A DNA stretch of 32,828 bases, taken from positions 1 to 32,828 of the forward strand of contig JAKEEU010000064.1 in assembly GCA_022616415.1 (NCBI GenBank), read 5' to 3'. Position 1 is the first letter of the stretch. Each line of letters begins with the position of its first letter. Of this stretch, positions 22,028 to 30,241 are shown in pieces. A program made the position numbers and the translations under genes. Source of the stretch: Candidatus Zhuqueibacterota bacterium. Lineage in GTDB: Bacteria; Zhuqueibacterota; Zhuqueibacteria; Zhuqueibacterales; Zhuqueibacteraceae. The notes beneath the pieces are model-generated. The model saw only the letters and a list, made by a program, of their open reading frames with translations, had not been told where the DNA came from and did no database searches.

Positions 22028-24703
22028 TTACTTCAAATTCACCTGCAGCGTCACCGTCGGGACGAAGCCCTGTGTCGTCACTTCGCGCACAATCACGGGA
22101 TTGGTGTCCGGAAGATATTCGCGATACCACACATTTTTGTGGTCGTAAAGATTGAAGGCGGAAATGCCCAAATTCAAATCCAGCCAATCGCTGCTGAATT
22201 GGCGCGAGAGACTCACGTCCATGCGATGATAAGCCGGCAGGCGGTTGGCATTTTTGTCGCCGACGTGAATGTAGCTGCGCGTGCTGCCGTCCAACAATTT
22301 GACGGTGTATTGATTTTCCGGCGCGGTGTACGGCGCACCTGAGGCAAAGACCCAGGTGGCAGCGAGATTCCATTTGCCGAGACGGTAATTGCTCACCAGC
22401 TTGATTTCGTGCCGGCGATCCTGGTTCGCCGGATACGGCTCGCCGTTATTAAAGGGAGAAATTCGATATTGCACCTTCGCCAGCGTGTAGCCCGCCCAGC
22501 CGTTCAACTTGCCAAATTTCTTCTGCGCGAGAAATTCGATGCCCTTGGCCACGCCGGTGCCGAGAAAGAACAGAGCTTCCGGCTTATCCTCCGGCGAGCG
22601 GCGAAAGCGCTGGGAAAATTCCGCCACGCCGTCGAGGTCTTTGTGATACGCTTCGACGTCGAAAATATAATCCTGATTTTCGTAAGTCGCGCCGAGAATT
22701 TTGTGCTCGGCAAAACTCGGCTTGAGCTGCTCATCCGCCAGCAGCCAAAAATCGCGATTGCCTTCCAAAACATTTTCGTTGGTGATGCGATTGACAAATT
22801 GACGATATTCACCCCATGCACCTTTGAGCGACAGCCCTTTGCGAAGATTCAAACGGAACGACGTGCGTGGCTCATAATATGTGGTCTTCGTCGGCGCGTA
22901 GTTCGTGGCGCGCATGCCGAGCGTCAACTCCAAAGAATGGAACACTTGCCATTTGTTCTGCAAATAAAACGCGGCTTGGCTGGCTTCGTCATCGAGCCCA
23001 AGCATATTGATCGTGTCGTTGGCCGTAAAGCGCACCGTCACGTTCGTGCGCGACAGCCACGCGCCAAATTCCAAACGATGTGATTTGTGCAACTGCCATT
23101 CGTTGTCAAAACGCAGCGTCACGTCGCGGACGTCATTGTCTTCCGACGAGCTGAAGGCGCGAAAGAGCGTATTCTGATTATCGCCGGCAGCGTTCAAGCC
23201 ACGGCGGCTTTCGCTGGAATAATTCGAGTAGGCCGCCAGCAGGCTCGAATAAAACCGGTCGCTCCACACGCGCGACCAATTGCCACTCGCGCCGGTGTTG
23301 CCCCACAAAGTGAGATTTTCCGTTGCCGCTCGCGTCGGCGCCGGCCCGCCTTCCGGATTGCCGCGGCGAAAAGCAACATTGCCCAAATCCTGTGCTTGGT
23401 CCAAATTGTCACGGCCATTGTAAAAACTTAGCGCCAAGCGATCGCGTCCGGAGAGCAAATACGTCAGCTTGCTGTTCAAATCATAATAATAGAAAATCGG
23501 TGTTGCAGTGAGGGCCTGAAAAGTCTGCGACTCGCCGCTGCCTCGCCCGCTCGCTCCACCGCCGGATTTATTTTGGCCGGTAAGCGAGTCATAAATTTTT
23601 TCGTAAAGGCCACTTTTAATGAAATCCGTATACGAGCGCCGCATCGAGAGCAGCAAGGCGCCGCGGCCGGAGATGGGCGCTTGCACGATCGCGCCTCCGC
23701 TCAACAAATTCGCGCTGCCGCCGGCTTGAAAGTGATCGAAGCTGCCGGACTTGCCGGTCAGCTCGACGATGCTCGAGGTTCTGCCGCCAAATTTCGCCGG
23801 AAAGCCGCCTTTGAACACGCGCACGTCTTTGACCGCCTCGGTGTTGAACGCGCTGATGAAACCGAAGAAATGATCGACGTGATAGATCGTCATGCCGTCG
23901 AACAAAACGAGATTTTGATCCGGCGTGCCGCCACGCACATAAAGTCCGGAAGAGCCGTCGTTCACACCGCTGATGCCGGGCAGCAGTTGCAACGAGCGGA
24001 AGATGTCGACTTCGCCGACGGAAGGGAGGGTGGAGATTTGTTGCGGTGAGATGCGCACTTGCGCCGGCTCTTCGGCGACTTGCATGGTCTGGAAATTTTT
24101 CTCCGCGGTCACGGTGACGGCTTCGCCGCGCAAAATTTGCGACTTCAGGCTCACGATGACCGGGTCTTTGCCATCCGTGAGTCTCATTGGCAATTCCACC
24201 GGCTCGTAGCCGATGTAACTCACGCGCAGCGTACACAAACCGGCCGGCACATTGACGAGCACGAAATAACCGTTGACGTTCGACAGCGTTCCCTGCGAGG
24301 TGTTCTTGATGAGTACGTTGGCATACGGCAGCGTTTCGCCGGCGCCGGCGGCTTTGACATATCCTTTCAAATTCACGCGGCGCTTGACGATGACGATTTG
24401 GCCGCCCTCCACGATTTCGAATGTGAGCGGCGCCGGCTTGAGCAATTCCTCCAGGGCTTGGCGCAAAGAAACATTGTTGCAAACGCAACTGGCGTTGAAG
24501 CCGTTGACGAGCGCGTCGTTATAAACAATCTCCAAATGCGTTTGCGCGATCAGCTTCTGCAAGGCCTCGCGCAACGGAATGTCCTTCGCCTCGAAATTCA
24601 CCCGAATCGAGTCGAGGCCGGCTTTCTCGCCGTTCGTATCAGCCAGACTCGGCGCAACAAAAATGAATAGAAGCAAAAATAGTGTTGAACATGTTTTGTG
24701 CAT
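22028..24703 (-). CDS. TonB-dependent receptor with N-terminal STN domain
   Basis: An 891-residue outer-membrane receptor. Order of parts: signal peptide (1-21), STN domain (about 30-108; IRVNFEAKDIPLREALQKLI to GGQIVIVKRR), a carboxypeptidase-regulatory-like beta domain (about 111-195; GYVKAAGAGETLPYANVLIKN, GYFVLVNVPAG), plug domain (about 205-330; GEVDIFRSLQLLPGISGVNDGSSGLYVRGG) and a 22-strand-type barrel to the C-terminus (ends VTLQVNLK). STN domains usually signal to a FecR anti-sigma factor in the periplasm; no FecI/FecR genes are visible. The substrate is unknown. AGAGGTG precedes the start. The upstream gene encodes a second, closely similar STN domain. Confidence 0.93.
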   Translation of the reverse strand: MHKTCSTLFLLLFIFVAPSLADTNGEKAGLDSIRVNFEAKDIPLREALQKLIAQTHLEIVYNDALVNGFNASCVCNNVSLRQALEELLKPAPLTFEIVEGGQIVIVKRRVNLKGYVKAAGAGETLPYANVLIKNTSQGTLSNVNGYFVLVNVPAGLCTLRVSYIGYEPVELPMRLTDGKDPVIVSLKSQILRGEAVTVTAEKNFQTMQVAEEPAQVRISPQQISTLPSVGEVDIFRSLQLLPGISGVNDGSSGLYVRGGTPDQNLVLFDGMTIYHVDHFFGFISAFNTEAVKDVRVFKGGFPAKFGGRTSSIVELTGKSGSFDHFQAGGSANLLSGGAIVQAPISGRGALLLSMRRSYTDFIKSGLYEKIYDSLTGQNKSGGGASGRGSGESQTFQALTATPIFYYYDLNSKLTYLLSGRDRLALSFYNGRDNLDQAQDLGNVAFRRGNPEGGPAPTRAATENLTLWGNTGASGNWSRVWSDRFYSSLLAAYSNYSSESRRGLNAAGDNQNTLFRAFSSSEDNDVRDVTLRFDNEWQLHKSHRLEFGAWLSRTNVTVRFTANDTINMLGLDDEASQAAFYLQNKWQVFHSLELTLGMRATNYAPTKTTYYEPRTSFRLNLRKGLSLKGAWGEYRQFVNRITNENVLEGNRDFWLLADEQLKPSFAEHKILGATYENQDYIFDVEAYHKDLDGVAEFSQRFRRSPEDKPEALFFLGTGVAKGIEFLAQKKFGKLNGWAGYTLAKVQYRISPFNNGEPYPANQDRRHEIKLVSNYRLGKWNLAATWVFASGAPYTAPENQYTVKLLDGSTRSYIHVGDKNANRLPAYHRMDVSLSRQFSSDWLDLNLGISAFNLYDHKNVWYREYLPDTNPVIVREVTTQGFVPTVTLQVNLK

Positions 24704-24850
24704 TCATCACCTCTAAAAGCAACCTGCAATGAAACAGAAATCGCAACAAAAGCGAATTTGCCAATTTCAAAGAGTGACTCAAACCCACACATTCGATGTG
24801 TTCGTTTTGTCTAACACGCAAATGCACTTCATGCCTTTAAAGGTTTTTTC

Positions 24851-24874
24851 GTTGCGGTTCTCTTTTTGTTGCAA
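24851..24874 (+). repeat. Dispersed 24-nt GTTGC repeat, copy 2
   Basis: GTTGCGGTTCTC followed by TTTTTGTTGCAA, lying just after the stop codon of the STN/CBM9-like gene (which ends at 24877 on the minus strand). It shares an additional upstream T-run and C (TTTTTTC) with copy 3. Confidence 0.6.
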
Positions 24875-24876
24875 GT

Positions 24877-26004
24877 TCATTTTATGAGACCATCCTTCGG
24901 TTTGTTGCGCCTGATGATCACAATTTGGTCGTCTTCCATCACCCGATAATCGAGCGCTGTCGGCGCGAGCAAGCTGTTCAAAGCATTTCGCAAGGTCACA
25001 TTTTTTCCGGAATAGCCGGCATTGACATCCTTCACCAGTGCGTCGCTGTAAACGATTTGCGCTTGGGTTTGCGCCATAATTTGCTGCAGCGCCTCGCGCA
25101 AGGGAATGTTTCTCGCTTCGAGAGACACGCGAATGTTATCGAGATCGTCCTGGGGTGCGAACCCGTGCTGAGAATCGGAGGCACTCGCGGCGAGATTGAC
25201 ACGCATCCAGATTTTGAAAGCACTGGGCATTCTCATCCCGCCAGAAGGGCCGCCCTCCGGCCTGTCTCCGGGAAACCTGCCGCCGCCGCGCGTTCCACCA
25301 CCGGGAGGCATGCCGCCAGTTGGCCTCCCGCCGCCAAACGGACCACCTTCCCGTCCCATGCGCTCGCGCATTTTTTCCCGATCAAGCTCGCCCATCTCAA
25401 AACCGACGCTCAGCGTTTGGCCCAAAGCCGCGGCAATCGCGTAAGGCCGGCCTGGTGCGCTTTGCAAAGGAATTTTCAATTCGCACACGAGTCCGGCGGG
25501 CGAATCAAAAGTGGCGGCCTGAATGCCGAACGAGCTGCCGGCGAGAAATCGGTTGCGATCATCTTTCTCCGGCCCCAGCACTTCGACTTCGCGCAGCATC
25601 GCGGCGAATTGTTTTTGCCTCCCGCCGCCGTCTTCCAGCGACTCCATCGGGTCGGGCATAAAGTCGCTCTCGAAATTCATCATGCCAATCGGAAAGCGAA
25701 CGCCGAACGTTTTTTTGTTCTTGGCCGCGGGATCGAACCAAAGCGTGAAGCCGAACATCATGGCTTGCCGTTCAATGGCCCGATCAAATTTGAGGCAGAT
25801 ATACAAATCGCTCGAATCGTTTTTGAGGCCGAAGCCGAGCTGTTCTTTTTCCAAATACGTGATCGCCTCGATCCACTCGTTGTCCGAGCCGTCAACTTTG
25901 ATCTCGGCGATACGCCATCGGCTGGCGACCTCCTGCTTCTCGTCAGCGAGTGTCATCTGCCATGATAAAACCAGGGCGATAAAGAAGATAAATTTTCTTC
26001 TCAT
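24877..26004 (-). CDS. CBM9-like secreted protein with C-terminal STN domain
   Basis: A 375-residue exported protein (signal peptide MRRKFIFFIALVLSWQMTLA). Residues about 28-215 resemble the CBM9-like/DOMON-type sandwich: KVDGSDNEWIEAITYL, SSDLYICLKFDRAI, FGFTLWFDPAAKNKKTFGVRF. A Gly/Pro/Arg-rich linker (about 222-268) follows, then a C-terminal STN domain (about 290-370; IRVSLEARNIPLREALQQIM, QIVYSDALVKDVNAGY, DQIVIIRRN). The STN part is strikingly similar to that of the TonB-dependent receptor encoded next downstream. STN domains normally stand at the N-terminus of receptors or secretins, so this placement is abnormal. The gene is six bases from the Rieske gene, so the two are probably cotranscribed. 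Confidence 0.75.
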   Translation of the reverse strand: MRRKFIFFIALVLSWQMTLADEKQEVASRWRIAEIKVDGSDNEWIEAITYLEKEQLGFGLKNDSSDLYICLKFDRAIERQAMMFGFTLWFDPAAKNKKTFGVRFPIGMMNFESDFMPDPMESLEDGGGRQKQFAAMLREVEVLGPEKDDRNRFLAGSSFGIQAATFDSPAGLVCELKIPLQSAPGRPYAIAAALGQTLSVGFEMGELDREKMRERMGREGGPFGGGRPTGGMPPGGGTRGGGRFPGDRPEGGPSGGMRMPSAFKIWMRVNLAASASDSQHGFAPQDDLDNIRVSLEARNIPLREALQQIMAQTQAQIVYSDALVKDVNAGYSGKNVTLRNALNSLLAPTALDYRVMEDDQIVIIRRNKPKDGLIK

Positions 26005-26010
26005 GATCTT

Positions 26011-26475
26011 TCACACCGTAATGATCAACTGATTGCTGGCAAATTGCGTCTGAAATGTCCGCAACGCGTTCGTTGCCGGCCCTCGCACGACTCGCCCATT
26101 GGTGTTGAATTGCGAGCCATGACAGGGGCACGTATAAATTTGATTGTTGTATCCCGTAATGGTGCAAGCTTGATGCGTGCAGATCGCCGTGAGCGCCGTG
26201 AACGTATCTGGCGCGGTGCGAGCGACCAGAAATGAGCTATTTGAAGCTTGCACAAGCGCGGCGCTGCCGACCGCGGCCAGCGGTGAGTTGGCGTCGATCG
26301 TCAGCGTAATCGTCCCATTGACGATTGAAGCTTGAATTCTGGCGATGTTGCCGCCGCTGGAATCCATCGGGTTATCCGAACCGCAGCCTTCCAAGATGGT
26401 AGCCAATGAACTGCCAAATATAGCCAAAGTAGCGGCTTGACAGGACCGAAGACAAAACTCTCTGCGTGTTTTCAT
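26011..26475 (-). CDS. Rieske [2Fe-2S] protein, Tat-exported
   Basis: A 154-residue exported iron-sulfur protein. The N-terminus TRREFCLRS is a twin-arginine signal followed by a hydrophobic stretch ([13 protein letters not shown]). The cluster ligands are all present: C99 and H101 in CTHQAC, C116 and H119 in CPCHGSQF, with C104 and C118 placed for the disulfide of high-potential Rieske proteins. No transmembrane anchor of bc1/b6f type beyond the signal segment is seen, and no cytochrome b gene is nearby, so this is a stand-alone Rieske electron carrier of the kind found with periplasmic oxidoreductases. It lies upstream of the CBM9/STN protein (six-base gap) and downstream of the haloperoxidase-type gene. 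Confidence 0.92.
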   Translation of the reverse strand: MKTRREFCLRSCQAATLAIFGSSLATILEGCGSDNPMDSSGGNIARIQASIVNGTITLTIDANSPLAAVGSAALVQASNSSFLVARTAPDTFTALTAICTHQACTITGYNNQIYTCPCHGSQFNTNGRVVRGPATNALRTFQTQFASNQLIITV

Positions 26476-26558
26476 ATTGGTGTTGGTGTTGAAATTTCCT
26501 TACTATTTAATACGCAAATCGCCCCAAACACCCTATTGTTTGGCGCTGCTTTATTGCG

Positions 26559-27983
26559 CTATATACGCGGTTTCACTGGCGACTTCTTCAGTCCGTTTGC
26601 TCTTCCCCCATTAAAAATGTCATCAGCGATCTTGAGGCCGAGCGGAACACCACCGACGTTTTGTGTGAGGTCAGGTTTGTTGTTGCTATCGACCGCGAAG
26701 GCGTCGAACACCCAATGTAGGCCCAGATAGACGCGGCTTCGGCCGTTCTCCTCAATCATCTGCCACAGGCCTTTCGGAAAGTTGCGAATGTGCCTTGGCC
26801 GGACTGTTCCCTTGTTGTCTTTGTTGACGCCATTCAGCTCGTCGGACACAAAGGTGAGGCCATCGAATAGATTGTCCGGTTGAGGAGCCGTCACACCATA
26901 AAAGAGCCGCGTGACGTGCAATGCTGCAGCGCCAAATGTGGCGTGCCCGGACGGGTAGGCTGGAAAAGGTGGCGTGAAATTCTTTGCCGTTGAGTTTGTA
27001 TTGGGAGAGCCCAGCGGCAACCACAAAGGATCACAATCGTCCAGGATATTATTGTTGCCTACGCCCGCTGGGCCCATGGACTTATCATGCTCGCGAATGC
27101 CCACGACCGGCCGCCAGAAATTGTAGATGTATTTCTGATCCCACGCCAAGATGCCGGCGTCGCCCAGCGCGGCATTGACCAACGCAAACAATCGCGCGTT
27201 CTCTGCCACGCTGTTGCCTTTGGCGATGGCGATGGTGCGGACGATCTGGTTGTATAGGCGCGGCGGCGTACCAAGACCGGAAGTTCCGTCGTAAGCCCAA
27301 AAGAGGCCGATCAACGATCCGTCGACTGTACGGCGTGAAAAGTTTGCGGGCAGGGTTCCCATCAACTCCGGCGCGATGCCTTTGCCGCGCACTTCTCTGA
27401 GCGCCTTCGTATAATCGGGAGAACCTGGCTGCGGTGGCTTATCGAGCTCATGCCGCGCCGTGATCGCAAAGCCCTTGGATTTAGCACCATAGAACGGAGC
27501 ATGAAAGCCCTGATCGGGATTGTCAGGGTCAGGACGATGCGCACCAAGGGCAACTGACGCCATGTAGCCATCGTCACTGGCGTTCGGATCATCCTTGCGA
27601 TCATCCAGCAGCTTTTGAGCCACCATCAGACCAAAATCATGCCCCTGATTTAACCCAGGATCCTGTAGTCCCGCTTGCGCGTGTTTAAGGTCAAAAAATG
27701 CCTTTTGGCTTGGAAATAACTTTGACAACGTGGCGTGGGCGGCGGCAGCTACCGCGGCCTCGGCTGAGGCCCCGGTCACAGGTGTGGGCAAGCCAGGAAG
27801 ATAGTGGGGTAAATTAGCTGGATCTTTGGCGACACCGGCATAAGCGTCATACATCGCTAGATGGATGATTGCTAAAGCGCGTGAGCTTAGCGTGGGACCG
27901 AGTGTCCCGACATCCTTCAAATCAGTGTGACTGATGCGGTTGGCTTCGAGCGCCACTTCATTCCAATACAGAATTGGGTCCAT
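26559..27983 (-). CDS. Vanadium-dependent haloperoxidase/PAP2-type protein
   Basis: A 474-residue protein with all three active-site motifs of the vanadium haloperoxidase/acid phosphatase superfamily: KYIYNFWRP (K284, R291), PSGH (S345, G346, H347) and SRVYLGLHWVFD (R417, H423, D427). The N-terminus (LYWNEVALEANRISH...LSSRALAIIHLAMYDAYAG) is typical of the long bacterial vanadium-chloroperoxidase-like group. The enzyme would bind vanadate and oxidise halides with peroxide, or act as a phosphatase; sequence alone does not separate these. No signal peptide is visible from the ATG at 27983, though many relatives are exported. It precedes the Rieske gene on the same strand by 83 bases. Confidence 0.9.
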   Translation of the reverse strand: MDPILYWNEVALEANRISHTDLKDVGTLGPTLSSRALAIIHLAMYDAYAGVAKDPANLPHYLPGLPTPVTGASAEAAVAAAAHATLSKLFPSQKAFFDLKHAQAGLQDPGLNQGHDFGLMVAQKLLDDRKDDPNASDDGYMASVALGAHRPDPDNPDQGFHAPFYGAKSKGFAITARHELDKPPQPGSPDYTKALREVRGKGIAPELMGTLPANFSRRTVDGSLIGLFWAYDGTSGLGTPPRLYNQIVRTIAIAKGNSVAENARLFALVNAALGDAGILAWDQKYIYNFWRPVVGIREHDKSMGPAGVGNNNILDDCDPLWLPLGSPNTNSTAKNFTPPFPAYPSGHATFGAAALHVTRLFYGVTAPQPDNLFDGLTFVSDELNGVNKDNKGTVRPRHIRNFPKGLWQMIEENGRSRVYLGLHWVFDAFAVDSNNKPDLTQNVGGVPLGLKIADDIFNGGRANGLKKSPVKPRI

Positions 27984-28238
27984 CTCTCTAACATTTGAAT
28001 CTGACTGAGTTTATTTGATGAATTGTTACGTTTTTCCATTTTCAATCAAAAACCGTCCACACACTGAATGGAATCAGTGTATAGCGAGACAATTTCATGT
28101 TATGCTTTTATCTCACGTTACTTCTTATTGGACGTTTGAGAGAGAAAAAAGTTCGGATTGGGAGTTGCCTCCGTAGGGCTTTGCTGTCAATTGTCCTTGT
28201 TTATTTATTTTCTCATAATCGGTGTGATGGTTTGGCTG

Positions 28239-28547
28239 TTAATTTCGCGGGCGCCGTTCACCCATCCGTCTTTGGAATTGTTCGCGTTGTTCCTGCAAAA
28301 ATTTGTCGTAGATTTTTTTCTGCTCCTCGGTCAACAACGCTTTCACCTCGTTGTCGCGTTTCTCATTGATCTTCATACGGGCTTCGCGCCTCGCCTGCCA
28401 ATCACCCTGGTTCTTCTCGAAGGCCTTTTTGTTTTCTTCGAACGCCGCGAAATAAATCTTGCCGACTTTTTCTTTCTGCTCTTTGGAGAGCGTCAGCTTT
28501 TTGGCAAGCGTGTCCACCATCGCCGCGGTTCGGGCCGAGTCTGGCAT
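28239..28547 (-). CDS. Spy/CpxP-like helical protein lacking its signal peptide
   Basis: A 102-residue, highly charged, all-helical protein: LAKKLTLSKEQKEKVGKIYF, then EENKKAFEKNQGDWQARREA, then VKALLTEEQKKIYDKFLQEQ and a basic end RRMGERRPRN. The 'LtLseeQk.kv' and 'LteeQ...y..f' spacing is that of Spy/CpxP-like or LTXXQ periplasmic chaperones. Such proteins carry a signal peptide; here an in-frame TAA stands 33 bases ahead of the ATG and the intervening residues (SNPTWTKGRG) are not a signal. The gene therefore looks 5'-truncated, or the start region has been frameshifted. The reading frame is otherwise intact. Confidence 0.55.
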   Translation of the reverse strand: MPDSARTAAMVDTLAKKLTLSKEQKEKVGKIYFAAFEENKKAFEKNQGDWQARREARMKINEKRDNEVKALLTEEQKKIYDKFLQEQREQFQRRMGERRPRN

Positions 28548-28717
28548 ACCTCTGCCTTTTGTCCAAGTGGGGTTGCTTTATACTTATTGGACGACGGAAG
28601 GTTGAAAAAGTTTGAGTTACAGGGAGCCACAACGAGGATGCGGCGAAACCTTTGTCAAGTGACAAATCATTTCTGTTACAGCAATAGCCGCGTTACGATT
28701 TATCGCACAACTTCAAA

Positions 28718-29797
28718 TCACCCGCCAGCTTTCCCATACCACTTCGCCATCACCTTCTGCGCCGGCTTATTCTGCGGCGTAAAGGGATCGCTACCTCGGC
28801 GAAAGCCTCGGCTAGAGCTTGGAAACCATTTCCAAATATAAGCGCCAGTGAACCAATCTTTATTCCAGAAAGTTTGAAAGAAGGCCTCGTAACAACTGGC
28901 CTGGGTTTGCAGCTCGGCCTCGCTGTAAACGTTGGATGAAGACCGCATCCATTCCCACGGCTTGATCGCGCCGTTCGTCATGCTGCGGTAGCCGATTTCG
29001 GTAAAGACCACCGGCTTCTGGTATTGCTTACGGATTTTTTCAATGGCTTGCACGTGAGATTGCCAGCCTTTTTTCAGTTCGTCAATCGGCGGGTTTTCTT
29101 TTTTACTTAACGGGAAATAGGCTTGAATGCCGATGAAATCCAATTCATCCCAAAACTTGACCTCCTCGAATTCCTGATACCAATTGGCGCAATAGGTTAA
29201 CTGGCCGTGATAAACTTGACGCACCTCGGCGATAATCTTGCGCCAATCGTCCGGCCGCAGTTTGACCGTCGCATGCAGCTCGGCGCCGACACTCAAAGCT
29301 TCGATGCCGTTCTTCTCCGCCAGTTGAGCATAATGTAGAATAAAAATTCGATAATGTTCAAACCAGTTTTGCCAATCCGCCTCGTTGTCCATGGCAATAT
29401 CGGAGAGCCACTTGCCATCGTTGCGGTTTCGCAGCCAAATATGCGGCTTCAACAGCGTTTTGATGCCGTGCTTTCTGGCCATTTGCGTAGTGATCTCGAT
29501 TCCCTCATCCCGCTCGCCCCAAAGAATTCTGCTATCCGTGACGAGCGCAAACGCCGGCGAATTATAATCCTGCTGCCAGCCAAAAGGATTTTGCGCAATC
29601 CAGTCAACGTGATTTTCAACCAGCGGTATGAAATCATCTTCGGCGATTTTACCGCCGGCAACCCAATTGACGCCGCGCTGCTTGCCCTCCGCTGCTGAGG
29701 TTTGGTGAAACGTCGTTATGCCGGATTCAAAAGCTGTGATTGAAAAGAGTAAAAACAGCAGCGCGATACAAAAGATGGCGACGATATATTTTCTCAT
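28718..29797 (-). CDS. Secreted GH113-like glycoside hydrolase
   Basis: A 359-residue secreted TIM-barrel enzyme. The signal peptide/anchor is MRKYIVAIFCIALLFLLFS; the mature part begins KQRGVNWVAG. Sequence order fits the GH113/GTA-like barrel: ARKHGIKTLLKPHIWLRN, YAQLAEKNGIEALSVGAELH with a candidate acid/base Glu, WDELDFIGIQAYFPLS, KPVVFTEIGYRS with a candidate nucleophile Glu, then GAYIWKWFPSS near the end. Known GH113 members are endo-beta-mannanases, but related proteins have other or unknown activities, so the substrate is not assigned. An inverted copy of the 24-nt GTTGC repeat lies 31 bases upstream of the start. Confidence 0.8.
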   Translation of the reverse strand: MRKYIVAIFCIALLFLLFSITAFESGITTFHQTSAAEGKQRGVNWVAGGKIAEDDFIPLVENHVDWIAQNPFGWQQDYNSPAFALVTDSRILWGERDEGIEITTQMARKHGIKTLLKPHIWLRNRNDGKWLSDIAMDNEADWQNWFEHYRIFILHYAQLAEKNGIEALSVGAELHATVKLRPDDWRKIIAEVRQVYHGQLTYCANWYQEFEEVKFWDELDFIGIQAYFPLSKKENPPIDELKKGWQSHVQAIEKIRKQYQKPVVFTEIGYRSMTNGAIKPWEWMRSSSNVYSEAELQTQASCYEAFFQTFWNKDWFTGAYIWKWFPSSSRGFRRGSDPFTPQNKPAQKVMAKWYGKAGG

Positions 29798-29827
29798 CTT
29801 AGATTCCCAATGCCCGACCTTCTAAAA

Positions 29828-29851
29828 TTGCAACGAAAAGAGAGCCGCAAC
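29828..29851 (-). repeat. Dispersed 24-nt GTTGC repeat, copy 3 (inverted)
   Basis: On the minus strand this reads GTTGCGGCTCTC followed by TTTTCGTTGCAA, preceded by the same TTTTTTC as copy 2. It sits 31 bases upstream of the GH113-like gene start, in the same orientation relative to that gene as copy 1 has to the UspA-like gene. Confidence 0.6.
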
Positions 29852-29992
29852 GAAAAAAGCCCCTCAGTCGTTTTAGCGCGCAATATTCAGGAAAAAACTT
29901 TGCGTATTCTTTGTCCTGCTCGCGAGACGTCTTTGCGTGCGCTTTTGTTTATTGTAGTGATGCTTTCGATCATTGTTTTTGCCGGTAGCTCC

Positions 29993-30017
29993 GACGCCTG
30001 AAGGCGTTACTACGAAC
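29993..30017. repeat. Dispersed GTAGTAACGCC palindromic repeat, third copy
   Basis: GACGCC, loop TGAA, GGCGTT forms a small stem, followed by ACTACGAAC. The same 15-mer, with one mismatch, is present at 14452-14466 and 14604-14618. It ends two bases before the stop codon of the helix-hairpin-helix gene (30020) and may act as its terminator. Confidence 0.5.
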
Positions 30018-30019
30018 GT

Positions 30020-30208
30020 TCATTCCAGAGTGACGCACCTTTCGAGCCGCGCGACTTCTTTCTTATCCACGTACTTGCCGATTTCGCGACGGAATTGCTC
30101 GATGTTCTTGTACGGGCGATATTCTTTGAACTCGTGCAGCATGCGTTTGCCATCGCCGGGGATGCTGAGAATGTCCTCGTCGCTGGCGGTATTCAGATTG
30201 ATCGGCAC
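30020..30208 (-). CDS. Helix-hairpin-helix protein with apparent 5' frameshift
   Basis: The open frame from the GTG at 30208 gives 62 residues containing a ComEA-like helix-hairpin-helix: INLNTASDEDILSIPGDGKRM, followed by HEFKEYRPYKNIEQFRREI and KYVDKKEVARLE. The frame stays open upstream for 11 more codons (KEVARLEQYVF) to the TGA that ends the membrane-protein gene. An ATG overlapping that stop (ATGA, 30245-30242) is one base out of frame; removing one A of the AAAA run after it would give MKEVARLEQYVFVPINLNTAS and a normal 4-base overlap. The segment KEVARLE then occurs at both ends, as in duplicated HHH proteins. Either a sequencing error, a young mutation or slippage explains this. DNA binding is the family expectation. 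Confidence 0.65.
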   Translation of the reverse strand: MPINLNTASDEDILSIPGDGKRMLHEFKEYRPYKNIEQFRREIGKYVDKKEVARLERCVTLE

Positions 30209-30241
30209 GAAGACGTATTGCTCCAGGCGAGCAACTTCTTT

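Noticed and set aside
24925..25965. 346-residue plus-strand open frame opposite the CBM9/STN gene
   Set aside because: The minus strand encodes a clear signal peptide and STN domain; the plus-strand product has no coherent features.
28158..28841. Plus-strand open frame with a hydrophobic start, across the Spy-like gene
   Set aside because: It is antisense to the helical protein; its hydrophobic part is the complement of Lys/Glu-rich codons, and it has no ribosome site.
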